Shown here piece after piece: positions 1 through 6,896 of a stretch of DNA of 20,929 nucleotides. Origin of the DNA: Desulfobacula sp. GTDB taxonomy: Bacteria; Desulfobacterota; Desulfobacteria; Desulfobacterales; Desulfobacteraceae. The notes beneath the pieces are model-generated. The model was not told the origin of the DNA. It ran no database searches and saw nothing but the letters and a program-made list of their open reading frames with translations. A program made the translations under genes and the position numbers. Each line of letters begins with the position of its first letter. Within the stretch, counting starts at the first letter, position 1. The stretch is from NCBI RefSeq assembly GCF_021107415.1, contig NZ_JAIOSW010000012.1, positions 1 through 20,929 on the forward strand. The letters are read 5' to 3'.

Positions 1-58
1 ACGTAAAAAATACGGTAAAAAAGGCGCAAGAGCAAGTTTCCAGTTTTCAAAAAGATAG
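1..58 (+). CDS. rpsI: 30S ribosomal protein S9, C-terminal end (partial)
   Basis: Reading from base 2, the frame gives RKKYGKKGARASFQFSKR and then TAG (56-58). The ending (basic stretch, then FQFSKR) is the highly conserved C-terminus of bacterial ribosomal protein S9, which reaches into the ribosomal P site. Only the last 18 codons are present; the rest, and the usual partner rplM, would lie to the left. The gene reads in the same direction as sbcB but is separated from it by palindromes and a strong terminator, so the two are probably separate transcription units. Identification rests on this short tail alone. Confidence 0.85.
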   Translation, partial: RKKYGKKGARASFQFSKR

Positions 59-76
59 TCTTTTTTTATACATATT

Positions 77-132
77 GTACCATTGGTACGAAATTGACAA
101 TCGAACGATTTGGCATACCATTTGGTATGCCA
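77..132. promoter_or_regulatory. Two related palindromes overlapping a possible sbcB promoter
   Basis: GTACC and GGTAC (77-89) flank ATT. TGGCATACCA and TGGTATGCCA (111-132) are separated only by TT. Both share the core TACCA-TT-(T)GGTA. A sigma70-like TTGACA (94-99) is followed 16 bp later by TACCAT (116-121), which lies inside the second palindrome, so a protein bound there would cover the -10 box. These could be operator sites for a dimeric regulator. Alternatively they are just hairpins between rpsI and its terminator. The -10 match is only moderate. Confidence 0.35.
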
Positions 133-134
133 TT

Positions 135-166
135 AGGGACAAAGAATATTCTTTTTGTCCCTTTTT
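135..166 (+). terminator. Rho-independent terminator after rpsI
   Basis: AGGGACAAA (135-143) pairs with TTTGTCCCT (154-162) across a short AT-rich loop, and the second arm runs into TTTTT. This is a classic intrinsic terminator for the rplM-rpsI type operon. It also lies between the possible promoter at 94-121 and the sbcB start at 190, so it could attenuate sbcB if transcription starts upstream of it. Confidence 0.75.
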
Positions 167-189
167 GTGTTGGGGAATGAAAAAGAAAA

Positions 190-1611
190 ATGAAGACTTC
201 TCTGTTTTATGATATTGAAACCAGCGGTCTAAACCATGCATTTGATCAGATATTAACATTTGCCTGCATCCGAACAGATCTTGAGCTCAATGAAATTGAC
301 AGGCAAACAATCACTATCCGATTGCGCAAAGATATTGTGCCTTCACCAAGAGCTTTTTTAACCCACGGTTTAACCTATAATGAGTTAGAACTTGGGATCA
401 GTGAGTATGAAGCAGCCCTTAAAATTCATAAAATATTAAATACGCCCGGTACCATAAGCCTTGGGTATAATTCATTGGGATTTGATGATGAGTTTCTAAG
501 GTTCTTGTTTTATCGTAACCTTTTGGACCCCTATACGCATCAATACAGCAATGGGTGCTCAAGGATGGATATTCTGCCCGTCACTGTTATTTTTAGGGTG
601 TTTCATCCAGATAGTTTGAGGTGGCCTCAAATTGATGGGAAGCCGAGTCTAAAACTTGATTTGATTTCCCTGGAAAATAATTTTGTGACATCAGGCAGGG
701 CCCATGAAGCATTGAATGATGTTGAAGCTGTTATTCAACTGAGTAAAATATTGTTTCAGCAAAAAGATATCTGGAAATATTCTCTGGATTTTTTTAATAA
801 GACAAGAGATAAGTTAAGAATAAATAGTATTGAAAAAAGCATTAATATTCAAAATATGCAATTTAAGGCCTGTCTTATGGTGTCAGCATCTTTTGGGTCA
901 AAAGTGAATTATATGGCACCTGTTGTCCGTCTGGGTCAATCGATAGCATATAAAAATCAAAGTCTCTGGTTACGACTCGATGGCGGCGATATTTTAGGTC
1001 TGGATGCAGGCCGGGATATAAAAGATACCTTTGTTATAAGAAAGCGCCCTGCAGATGCATTGATTGTATTGCCCGCCCTTGAAAGGTTCTGGGATAGGCT
1101 GCCTAGGTCCTCACAACAATCTGCCAAAGGCAATATAGAGAAAATTTGTCATCATTGGGAAAAATTTTTTGAGTTTAACCAGTATCATCGTGAGTATAAA
1201 TATGCTTTTATCCCCGATATGGACCCGGATGCAGCACTCTATCAGGATGGGTTTTTTTCTGCCCAGGAGAAAAAACAAAGTAATTTGTTTCATAAATCCC
1301 CATATCATCAAAAACAAGAAATAACTAAAAAAATAAAAAGTCCAAGGCTAAAAATTTTAGCAACTCGTATTCTTGCACGAAATTTTGAAGACAAAATAAA
1401 GCAAACTGATGAGACTGAATATCATCTTCACTTGAACAGGCTGAGTTCTTCTTTGGAAAAAGATCAGATCATCGGATACAAAAATGATATAAAATTTAAT
1501 TGCGAAAAAGGATTGCAGGAGTTAAAAGAAGTCGAACAAGAGTTTTTGAATCCAAACCCAAATACTAAAAGAATGCTTCACTGGATAAAAGAGTATATAG
1601 AAAAGTTATAA
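190..1611 (+). CDS. sbcB: Exodeoxyribonuclease I (SbcB family, 3'-5' ssDNA exonuclease)
   Basis: The 473-residue product is close to the 475 residues of E. coli ExoI. ExoI degrades single-stranded DNA 3' to 5' in mismatch repair and recombination and acts in the cytoplasm. The DEDDh catalytic set is visible: D8 and E10 in FYDIETSG, the aspartates in GFDDEF (D99/D100), and H172 with D177 in AHEALNDVEA. They sit about where E. coli D15, E17, D103, H181 and D186 lie. The YNSLGFDDE, FYRNLLDPY and following SRMDILPV stretches are ExoI-typical. An SH3-like and a helical C-terminal domain fill the rest. The start codon has only a weak GGAATGA-type ribosome site. The gene ends tail-to-tail with the PilZ gene, overlapping it by 6 bp. 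ExoI is best known from gammaproteobacteria, so lateral origin is possible. Confidence 0.93.
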   Translation: MKTSLFYDIETSGLNHAFDQILTFACIRTDLELNEIDRQTITIRLRKDIVPSPRAFLTHGLTYNELELGISEYEAALKIHKILNTPGTISLGYNSLGFDDEFLRFLFYRNLLDPYTHQYSNGCSRMDILPVTVIFRVFHPDSLRWPQIDGKPSLKLDLISLENNFVTSGRAHEALNDVEAVIQLSKILFQQKDIWKYSLDFFNKTRDKLRINSIEKSINIQNMQFKACLMVSASFGSKVNYMAPVVRLGQSIAYKNQSLWLRLDGGDILGLDAGRDIKDTFVIRKRPADALIVLPALERFWDRLPRSSQQSAKGNIEKICHHWEKFFEFNQYHREYKYAFIPDMDPDAALYQDGFFSAQEKKQSNLFHKSPYHQKQEITKKIKSPRLKILATRILARNFEDKIKQTDETEYHLHLNRLSSSLEKDQIIGYKNDIKFNCEKGLQELKEVEQEFLNPNPNTKRMLHWIKEYIEKL

Positions 1612-2361
1612 ATTTATTCTGCTCATTCTTTTTAGTTCATCAATCTGGGCGTCATGAATAAATTTACTTAAGATAGTTTCATAATTACTTTCAAGGCTTA
1701 AAATCTTTAAACCCACTAAAGAGTGTGTGCTTGAGTAGTTGGAGTTAATTCTGGCAATTTGAGTCTTTAGGGGAAGAGTGCCGACAGGTTTGTCTTGATC
1801 CAGATTGATCAGAACGATTCCAATCACGATTTTTTCATTTATTTTTATTTCACCCAGGGGATTCAAGTTATTATTCCTTTTTTTAGGAACTACGAGACCA
1901 AGTCCACCAAGAGAGACATCTCTGATAGAAAAGTCCCTTGAGCTAGAGTATTCAAGATCGTTATATAAAATTTTCCCTTTAATGATATATTTCGTGCTTA
2001 GCGGTAAACGAAAAGCGGATCTGATATTGATTTCTTTTGCAGGCAATTCGTATTTCAACAGGACAGCAGGCACATTTGTTTTGTTGGCAAGTGTGAATTG
2101 ATCAATAAGTTTAAAGTGACTGCATTCTACCCCTACCCTCATTTTTCTGTTTTTATCATGAATAATGGTGGTCAGGTGTAATTCTTTGAAAGCTGTATTT
2201 TTTGAAAACGGTGTGAGAGGTTGAGCAATGGTAACCGCCTCATTGCCGAAATCAATATCGTAAATTATGGATGCTCGGGAATAAGGTGATAGAGAACTCA
2301 TATTTAAAATTATATTCACCCCGACAGAGGGTAAAAATATTTTATTTATATCAAATCCCAT
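1606..2361 (-). CDS. PilZ-domain protein, probable c-di-GMP receptor (YcgR-like)
   Basis: The protein has 251 residues. The N-terminal ~110 form a beta-rich domain of the kind found before PilZ in YcgR/flagellar-brake-type proteins. The C-terminal PilZ domain carries the c-di-GMP-binding signature: RxxxR (R114-SAF-R118), then DxSxGG (D148-V-S150-L-G152-G153). Both motifs are intact, so nucleotide binding is expected. The output (motility, adhesion or secretion) cannot be read from the sequence. No signal peptide or membrane segment is seen, so it is probably cytoplasmic. It lies downstream of and in the same direction as the HU gene, but a hairpin terminator separates them. The lone cheX nearby makes a motility role plausible but unproven. 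Confidence 0.85.
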   Translation of the reverse strand: MGFDINKIFLPSVGVNIILNMSSLSPYSRASIIYDIDFGNEAVTIAQPLTPFSKNTAFKELHLTTIIHDKNRKMRVGVECSHFKLIDQFTLANKTNVPAVLLKYELPAKEINIRSAFRLPLSTKYIIKGKILYNDLEYSSSRDFSIRDVSLGGLGLVVPKKRNNNLNPLGEIKINEKIVIGIVLINLDQDKPVGTLPLKTQIARINSNYSSTHSLVGLKILSLESNYETILSKFIHDAQIDELKRMSRINL

Positions 2362-2365
2362 TGAG

Positions 2366-2410
2366 CAAAAATTATTCAGGCAATACCTGAAAAACGGATA
2401 CTGCCTGAAT
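2366..2410 (-). terminator. Terminator after the HU gene
   Basis: ATTCAGGCA (2374-2382) and TGCCTGAAT (2402-2410) form a perfect 9-bp stem with a 19-nt loop. Read on the minus strand, the hairpin is followed by AATAATTTTTG, a short U tract. It lies between the HU stop and the PilZ start, so it should end HU transcription, possibly with readthrough into the PilZ gene. Confidence 0.65.
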
Positions 2411-2424
2411 GAATCCTATAGATC

Positions 2425-2694
2425 TTATTTTACAGCGTCTTTTAATGCTTTCCCAGGGACAAATTTTGGTACGTTTCTAGCGGGGATATCAATTTCTTTT
2501 CCTGTTTGAGGATTTCTGCCTTTTCTGGCTTTTCTATTAGCTGTCTTGAATGTCCCAAAGCCAACCAGTGTAACAGAGTCATTATTAGAAAGAGCTTCTG
2601 TAATCGCTTTGATTGTGCAGTCAACTGCAGCCTGAGCTTCTTTCTTACTGTTAAGTACTTCTGAGACCTTGTTGATTAAATCGCCTTTGTTCAT
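2425..2694 (-). CDS. HU-family nucleoid DNA-binding protein
   Basis: The product is an 89-residue protein of the HU/IHF family, a small dimeric protein that bends DNA and organises the nucleoid. It starts [12 protein letters not shown], has the core [22 protein letters not shown] with the conserved GFG turn and the basic arm around RNPQTGKEI, and ends [12 protein letters not shown]. The length matches HU rather than a fusion. The start at 2694 is preceded by AAGGAG with 8-nt spacing; the longer frame to 2730 adds 12 residues unlike the family. A perfect TATAAT on the minus strand (2771-2776) is a possible -10 box, although no good -35 accompanies it. HU and IHF subunits cannot be separated with full certainty here, but the sequence is HU-like. 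Confidence 0.93.
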   Translation of the reverse strand: MNKGDLINKVSEVLNSKKEAQAAVDCTIKAITEALSNNDSVTLVGFGTFKTANRKARKGRNPQTGKEIDIPARNVPKFVPGKALKDAVK

Positions 2695-2807
2695 CGTATC
2701 ACTCCTTTTGTTAGGTTTTAGAAATTTCAAAATACTAAAATCTGTCGTTTGAACATTTTTCTAAAATTAAATTATATTGAATCAGCTTTTTAGCGTACGT
2801 TACGTCG

Positions 2808-2836
2808 TTGAGAAGTGCGTGTCAAGTATTTATTCA
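2808..2836 (+). promoter_or_regulatory. cheX: Possible promoter for cheX
   Basis: TTGAGA (2808-2813), a 17-bp spacer and TATTCA (2831-2836) resemble a sigma70 promoter, about 70 bp before the cheX start. The -10 is a moderate match only. An extra AGGAGG (2862-2867) lies in the leader without a usable start after it. Confidence 0.3.
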
Positions 2837-2904
2837 CATTTTTTTTAAAATTTTGTTGCCAGGAGGAAAGAAACATCATAAAATTGATAAAACAGGAGGT
2901 AAAT

Positions 2905-3366
2905 ATGGATGCAGCGCTGGTTAATCCGTTTATTGAGGGCACTTTGCATATCTTAGATACAACCGCTTTTGTAAAAGTAAAACCGGAACCACCTTTTTTA
3001 AAAAAAGATCCAAAAGCTTTGGGGGATATTTCAGGGCTTCTTGAAATTTCAGGTGATCTTTCCGGATCTGCTGCCATCAGTTTTTCTAAAAAAGGTATTC
3101 TGGGTATTGTTTCTGCAATGTTTGGCGAGGACATGACTGAAATGAATGAAGAAATTACTGATGCGATTGGTGAGATCAGTAATATGGTAGCCGGTCATGT
3201 TACGACAAAAATTGCAGAAATGGATAAAAAAGTAAAAGTCAAGTTCAAAGAGGTTAAAACCGGCCGGGATGCTTTGATAGAGCATGTTGAAGGTGCACAG
3301 CATGTCCTTGCACTCCCCTTCAGGACAACCAAAGGTAAGATGGTGATTGAAGTAAGCTATAATTAG
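2905..3366 (+). CDS. cheX: CheX-type chemotaxis phosphatase
   Basis: The 153-residue protein is the usual length of CheX, which dephosphorylates CheY-P in chemotaxis and acts in the cytoplasm as a dimer. The family pattern is clear: an N-terminal VNPFIEGTLHILDT, a central GDLSGSAAISFSKKG strand pair, then DAIGEISNMVAGHVTTKIA. The E and N of EISN form the ExxN phosphatase motif. The start at 2905 has a perfect AGGAGGT (2894-2900); the open frame further upstream is not CheX-like. The gene stands alone between HU and a palindromic element, with no cheA, cheY or receptor nearby, so it may serve a distant chemotaxis cluster or another response regulator. Its TAG stop lies inside the left end of the palindromic element. 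Confidence 0.85.
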   Translation: MDAALVNPFIEGTLHILDTTAFVKVKPEPPFLKKDPKALGDISGLLEISGDLSGSAAISFSKKGILGIVSAMFGEDMTEMNEEITDAIGEISNMVAGHVTTKIAEMDKKVKVKFKEVKTGRDALIEHVEGAQHVLALPFRTTKGKMVIEVSYN

Positions 3367-3508
3367 TGCCGACCAAAAACCGCCAATTTTCCCGATTACT
3401 GCGTTGGGTGATAATTTTAATCCTCGAAATACTCAATGTATTCCTCTGGATAAAATTATCACCCGCCTTGTACTCGTAAAAATTTGCAAGTTTTCGGTCA
3501 GACACTAA
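3363..3508. mobile_element. ~146 bp palindromic MITE-like element
   Basis: The whole segment folds back on itself. The left end reads TTAGTGCCGACCAAAAAC and the reverse complement of the right end reads TTAGTGTCTGACCGAAAAC. Further in, CAATTTT matches again, and a perfect 14-bp arm GGGTGATAATTTTA (3406-3419) pairs with TAAAATTATCACCC (3451-3464). The tip also pairs around GAATAC/GTATTC. There is no coding capacity, and the sequence fills the gap between two converging genes. It has the shape of a miniature inverted-repeat element or large REP-type repeat and would also act as a bidirectional terminator hairpin. A mobile nature is inferred from structure; no second copy is in the window. Confidence 0.6.
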
Positions 3509-3522
3509 CGTAAATCTCAAAA

Positions 3523-4311
3523 TTAAAAACTAAAAAAGTACCACTGAATTAATTGCTGTCCAAAGAAAATATATACAATTGTTCCTAAAGACAGAAAAGG
3601 TCCGAAAGGAATCCTTAAATTTTTTGTGTCTGCCATTTTTGTGTAAACCATGATTGAAATTCCAAAGATGGTACCAAATAATGAACCTGCAAAAATAGTA
3701 AAAAGAACTCCTTTAATTCCTGTTGCAGCACCAATCATGGCCAGAAGTTTAATGTCGCCGCCGCCCATTCCTTCTTGTTTCCTTACTAAATAATAGCAAA
3801 GAGCGACGGCATATAAACTGCCGCCACCCGCTAAAATCCCCAGAAGCGTATCTTTAATTGTCATTTCAGGCAAGAAATAAAAAGAAGAGGCAAATATCAG
3901 AATACCCGGAAGAGATATGATATCAGGGATAATCTGATGGTCAAAATCAATGAAGGAAATGGTGATCAAAACACAAATAAAAACAAACCAGTAAACCATA
4001 GCAGGCATGAGGCCGAATTTATAAAATAACACTACAGCAAAGATACCGGTTAGCGTTTCTATTAAAAGGTATCTTATGGATATCGGGTGCCGGCAGAATT
4101 TACAATGGCCTTTTAAAAATATATAGCTTAAAATAGGAATATTACAGTAAAATGGAATATCATTTTTACAATTAGGACAGAATGAACCCGGGAAGACAAT
4201 GGATTTATTTTCAGGTATCCGGTAAATACAAACATTTAAAAAGCTTCCAATACAAGCGCCGAATAAAAAAATGATCAATTCGAGCGGGAAAAAAAAGTCT
4301 GTCATAATCAT
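3523..4311 (-). CDS. Type 4 prepilin peptidase / N-methyltransferase (GspO/PilD)
   Basis: A 262-residue polytopic inner-membrane protein that cleaves the leader of type IV pilins and type II secretion pseudopilins and methylates the new N-terminus. The N-terminal methyltransferase part has GxxIGSFLNVCIYRIP and two zinc-type pairs, CPNC and CKFC. The peptidase part carries the two catalytic aspartates in FIDFDHQIIPD and GMGGGDIKLLA, with about eight hydrophobic segments. The length is typical. The second Met (4305) is an alternative start. It is not in an operon with the gsp genes at the right end, but GspG and GspH there carry exactly the leader type it cleaves. It is separated from cheX by the palindromic element and is divergent from lon. 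Confidence 0.93.
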   Translation of the reverse strand: MIMTDFFFPLELIIFLFGACIGSFLNVCIYRIPENKSIVFPGSFCPNCKNDIPFYCNIPILSYIFLKGHCKFCRHPISIRYLLIETLTGIFAVVLFYKFGLMPAMVYWFVFICVLITISFIDFDHQIIPDIISLPGILIFASSFYFLPEMTIKDTLLGILAGGGSLYAVALCYYLVRKQEGMGGGDIKLLAMIGAATGIKGVLFTIFAGSLFGTIFGISIMVYTKMADTKNLRIPFGPFLSLGTIVYIFFGQQLIQWYFFSF

Positions 4312-4445
4312 TTCCAGTTTTTCCTTTAAATTATGTTGCTTTCATTTATCGGACGTTAAAAATATTTTTGCAAGGATATTGTAAAAGGTAAAATATGTTT
4401 TATTGTAAAGGCACAAATACGAAAGAGCCACAAATGAATGTCAAT

Positions 4446-4492
4446 CACTGAATGCAAAGTTAACAGAGAATTATTTTTCATTCAGTGTTTTT
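4446..4492 (+). promoter_or_regulatory. Hairpin with T-tract in the lon leader (possible attenuator)
   Basis: CACTGAATG (4446-4454) pairs perfectly with CATTCAGTG (4479-4487), which is followed at once by TTTTT. The structure ends about 20 nt before the lon start and looks like an intrinsic terminator with a long loop. A weak promoter-like TTGCAA (4368-4373) / TAAAAT (4389-4394) lies upstream. It is not the CIRCE heat-shock element. A regulatory role is inferred only from position. Confidence 0.4.
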
Positions 4493-4512
4493 ATATGAAT
4501 AAAGGAGCCAAA

Positions 4513-6297
4513 ATGGCTGAAGCAGATATTGATGATCTAATTGAAATCATAGAAAAAGAGAGTAACATAGAGGATATCCCAACGATTCTTCCCATGATGC
4601 CGGTGAGAGATATTGTTGTGTTTACCGATATGCTGCTGCCATTATTTGTCGGGCGGGAAAAATCTATTAAAGCAGTTGAAAAGAGCGTTGAATATGATCG
4701 TTATATATTCCTGACAGCCCAGAAAGATTCTGAATTGGAAAAACCAACAGCTAAGGATGTTTATACCATTGGTACAGTTGGTAGGGTTCAAAAAATGATC
4801 AAGTTGCCCGATGGCAGGATTAAGGCCCTGGTTCAAGGGATAGCCAAGGCGAAAGTATTGGAATATGTTAAAAAGAGGCCTTTTTTTAAAGTTCATATTG
4901 AGTTTTTAAAGGATACAGATCCCCAGGAACTCAATATTGAAGATGAAGCCTTAATGCGGAATGTTCAAGAGGCCAGTGAAAAATTGCTGGCTCTCAAAGG
5001 TGAGCTTTCAGGGGATGTAGGAGATTTGCTGTCTCATATTGAATCTCCGGGTAAACTTGCTGATCTTGTTGCCTCCAATATTAATTTAAAGGTCGAGGAT
5101 GCCCAGATTTTACTTGAAATTATTGATGGAACAGAACGGTTGAAAAAGGTAAATGACCTTTTGGCAAGAGAACTGGACCTTTCAACGGTTCAAGCTAAAA
5201 TTCAAGTAGAAGTCAAGGATGAGATTTCTAGAAATCAAAGAGATTATTATCTTAGAGAACAAGTAAAGGCCATTCACAGGGAACTTGGGGATAGTGATGA
5301 AAAGATTGCTGAAATCAAAGAATTTAGAGCAAAAATTAAAAAATGCAAAATGCCGAAAGACTGTGAAAAAGAGGCCAAAAAGCAGTTAAAACGTCTTGAA
5401 CAGATGCATTCTGACTCCTCTGAAGCTTCGGTTGTCAGAACGTATCTTGACTGTATAGTTGAGTTGCCCTGGAGCAAGTCAACAAAAGATTTTCTTGATA
5501 TTCCAAAATCAGAAGAAGTTCTGGATAAGAATCATTTTGGTCTGGATAAGGTTAAAGAAAGAATTCTCGAGTATTTAAGTGTCAGAAAATTAAATCCCAA
5601 AAAAAAGGGACAGATTATTTGTTTTGTGGGGCCTCCGGGTGTTGGGAAAACATCGCTGGGACAAGCCATTGCCAAAGCCATGAAGCGTAAATTTCATCGG
5701 CTATCCTTAGGCGGCATCCGGGATGAGGCTGAAATCAGGGGGCACAGAAGAACCTATATTGGTTCTATGCCGGGAAGAATTTTGCAAGGGTTAAGACAAT
5801 GCAATACAAATAATCCCGTATTTATGTTAGATGAAATCGATAAGTTGGGAAATGATTTCAGAGGAGATCCTTCTTCGGCCCTCCTTGAGGCCCTTGATCC
5901 TGAACAGAATTTTGAATTTTCAGACCATTATTTGAATATGCCGTTTGATCTTTCCAATGTGCTTTTTATCTTAACCGCCAATGTTTCCGACACGATTCCT
6001 TCTGCTCTGCTGGACAGGATGGAGGTGATTAGAATTTCCGGATATACCCGACAAGAGAAGAAAGTAATTGCGCAAAGACATCTTATGCCAAGGAAATTAA
6101 AAGATAACGGGCTTATCCGCAGATCTATCCATGTCAGTCCCGGAGCAATGGAGTCGATTATCGCAGACTATACACTGGAGGCCGGCTTGCGGGGGCTTGA
6201 AAGAAAACTGGATGCCATCTGCAGGAAGATTGCAAGGAAAATTGCAGAGGGTAAAAAAGGCAGATTTTCAATAACCAAGCAAAGCCTTAGAAAATAG
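4513..6297 (+). CDS. lon: Lon protease, N-terminal and AAA+ domains (split by in-frame TAG)
   Basis: Lon is the ATP-dependent cytoplasmic protease that degrades misfolded and regulatory proteins. This part encodes 594 residues: the substrate-binding LON domain (starting PMMPVRDIVVFTDMLLPLFVGR), a helical linker, and the AAA+ module with Walker A GPPGVGKTS (about residue 372), Walker B VFMLDEIDK (about 436) and the sensor region around ALLDRMEVIRISGYT. The start at 4513 has AAAGGAG five bases upstream; the frame open to 4438 adds residues unlike Lon. It ends at TAG (6295-6297), where E. coli Lon has the Tyr of its DYLG linker, so TAT/TAC to TAG is the simplest change. The protease domain follows in the same frame. 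Alone, this fragment could bind and unfold but not cleave proteins. Confidence 0.9.
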   Translation: MAEADIDDLIEIIEKESNIEDIPTILPMMPVRDIVVFTDMLLPLFVGREKSIKAVEKSVEYDRYIFLTAQKDSELEKPTAKDVYTIGTVGRVQKMIKLPDGRIKALVQGIAKAKVLEYVKKRPFFKVHIEFLKDTDPQELNIEDEALMRNVQEASEKLLALKGELSGDVGDLLSHIESPGKLADLVASNINLKVEDAQILLEIIDGTERLKKVNDLLARELDLSTVQAKIQVEVKDEISRNQRDYYLREQVKAIHRELGDSDEKIAEIKEFRAKIKKCKMPKDCEKEAKKQLKRLEQMHSDSSEASVVRTYLDCIVELPWSKSTKDFLDIPKSEEVLDKNHFGLDKVKERILEYLSVRKLNPKKKGQIICFVGPPGVGKTSLGQAIAKAMKRKFHRLSLGGIRDEAEIRGHRRTYIGSMPGRILQGLRQCNTNNPVFMLDEIDKLGNDFRGDPSSALLEALDPEQNFEFSDHYLNMPFDLSNVLFILTANVSDTIPSALLDRMEVIRISGYTRQEKKVIAQRHLMPRKLKDNGLIRRSIHVSPGAMESIIADYTLEAGLRGLERKLDAICRKIARKIAEGKKGRFSITKQSLRK

Positions 6298-6331
6298 CTG
6301 GGGCCGCCACAATATCTTTCTGAACTTGATC

Positions 6332-6348
6332 AGGAGGAAAGCCAGGTG
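6332..6348 (+). promoter_or_regulatory. lon: Internal ribosome binding site and GTG start of the Lon protease part
   Basis: AGGAGG (6332-6337) lies 8 bases before an in-frame GTG (6346-6348), and 34 bases after the TAG that ends the AAA+ part. Strength and spacing are ideal for initiation. The same bases also encode QEES of the normal Lon linker, so the site could be a coincidence of codon choice. Confidence 0.5.
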
Positions 6349-6885
6349 GGTTTGGCAACAGGGCTTGCATGGACTGAAGTCGGTGGAGAATCCCTTTATA
6401 TTGAAGTGTCACTTTACCAGGGAAAAGGAGAGCTGCTGGTCACAGGTCAGATCGGTGATGTGATGCAGGAATCAGCCAGGGCCGCCCTTACATATACAAA
6501 AGCCAATGCAGACAAATTTGATATAAAAAAAGAAGATATTGACAATAATGATATTCATATTCATGTGCCGGCAGGCGCCATTCCAAAAGACGGCCCTTCA
6601 GCCGGAATTGCCATGGCAACCGCACTGATTTCAGCATTTACCGGGCTAAAAGTTAATAATAAAGTGGGTATGACGGGTGAAATATCTTTAAGGGGAAGAG
6701 TGCTTCCCATTGGCGGACTTAAAGAGAAAGCCCTTGGTGCTTTAAGGGCAGGTATTGAACATGTGATCATTCCTGAAAAAAACAGGAATGATTTATATGA
6801 TATGCCAAAGGTTATTAAGAAAAAAATAAAGTTTACATGTGTTAGAGATATTCGGGAAGTTCTTGAAATTGCATTGGAAAAATAG
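6346..6885 (+). CDS. lon: Lon protease, C-terminal proteolytic domain (second half of split lon)
   Basis: This 179-residue segment is a complete Lon protease domain: it begins with VGLATGLAWTEVGGE as in intact Lon. The Ser-Lys dyad is present: Ser in PKDGPSAG and Lys in GGLKEKALGALRAG, 41 residues apart. It is in the same frame as the AAA+ part; the 16 codons between the TAG and the GTG (LGPPQYLSELDQEESQ) still read as Lon linker. If translation starts at the GTG, the product would have to pair with the AAA+ fragment. If the TAG is read through, a full-length 790-residue Lon results. No other stop or frameshift is seen, so decay is absent or very recent. It ends with TAG, 11 bp before tsaB. 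Confidence 0.85.
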   Translation: MGLATGLAWTEVGGESLYIEVSLYQGKGELLVTGQIGDVMQESARAALTYTKANADKFDIKKEDIDNNDIHIHVPAGAIPKDGPSAGIAMATALISAFTGLKVNNKVGMTGEISLRGRVLPIGGLKEKALGALRAGIEHVIIPEKNRNDLYDMPKVIKKKIKFTCVRDIREVLEIALEK

Positions 6886-6896
6886 GTTAAGATAAA

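Noticed and set aside
2815..2904. Longer CheX start at 2815
   Set aside because: The added residues are unlike CheX, and the perfect AGGAGGT sits before 2905.
3320..3520. 66-codon minus-strand frame with a plausible start
   Set aside because: It is the reading of the palindromic element; the foldback structure, not coding, explains the openness.
4320..4512. CIRCE heat-shock element before lon
   Set aside because: The inverted repeat is CACTGAATG/CATTCAGTG with a 24-nt loop; CIRCE is TTAGCACTC-N9-GAGTGCTAA.
4438..4512. Longer Lon start at 4438
   Set aside because: It would translate through the leader hairpin, has no ribosome site, and adds residues not found in Lon.
6295..6297. General reassignment of TAG to an amino acid in this genome
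   Set aside because: TAG properly ends rpsI (after the conserved FQFSKR), cheX, the lon C-terminal part, rpoZ and the ompA-like gene, so it is a normal stop. Site-specific readthrough or rare pyrrolysine use at lon remains open.
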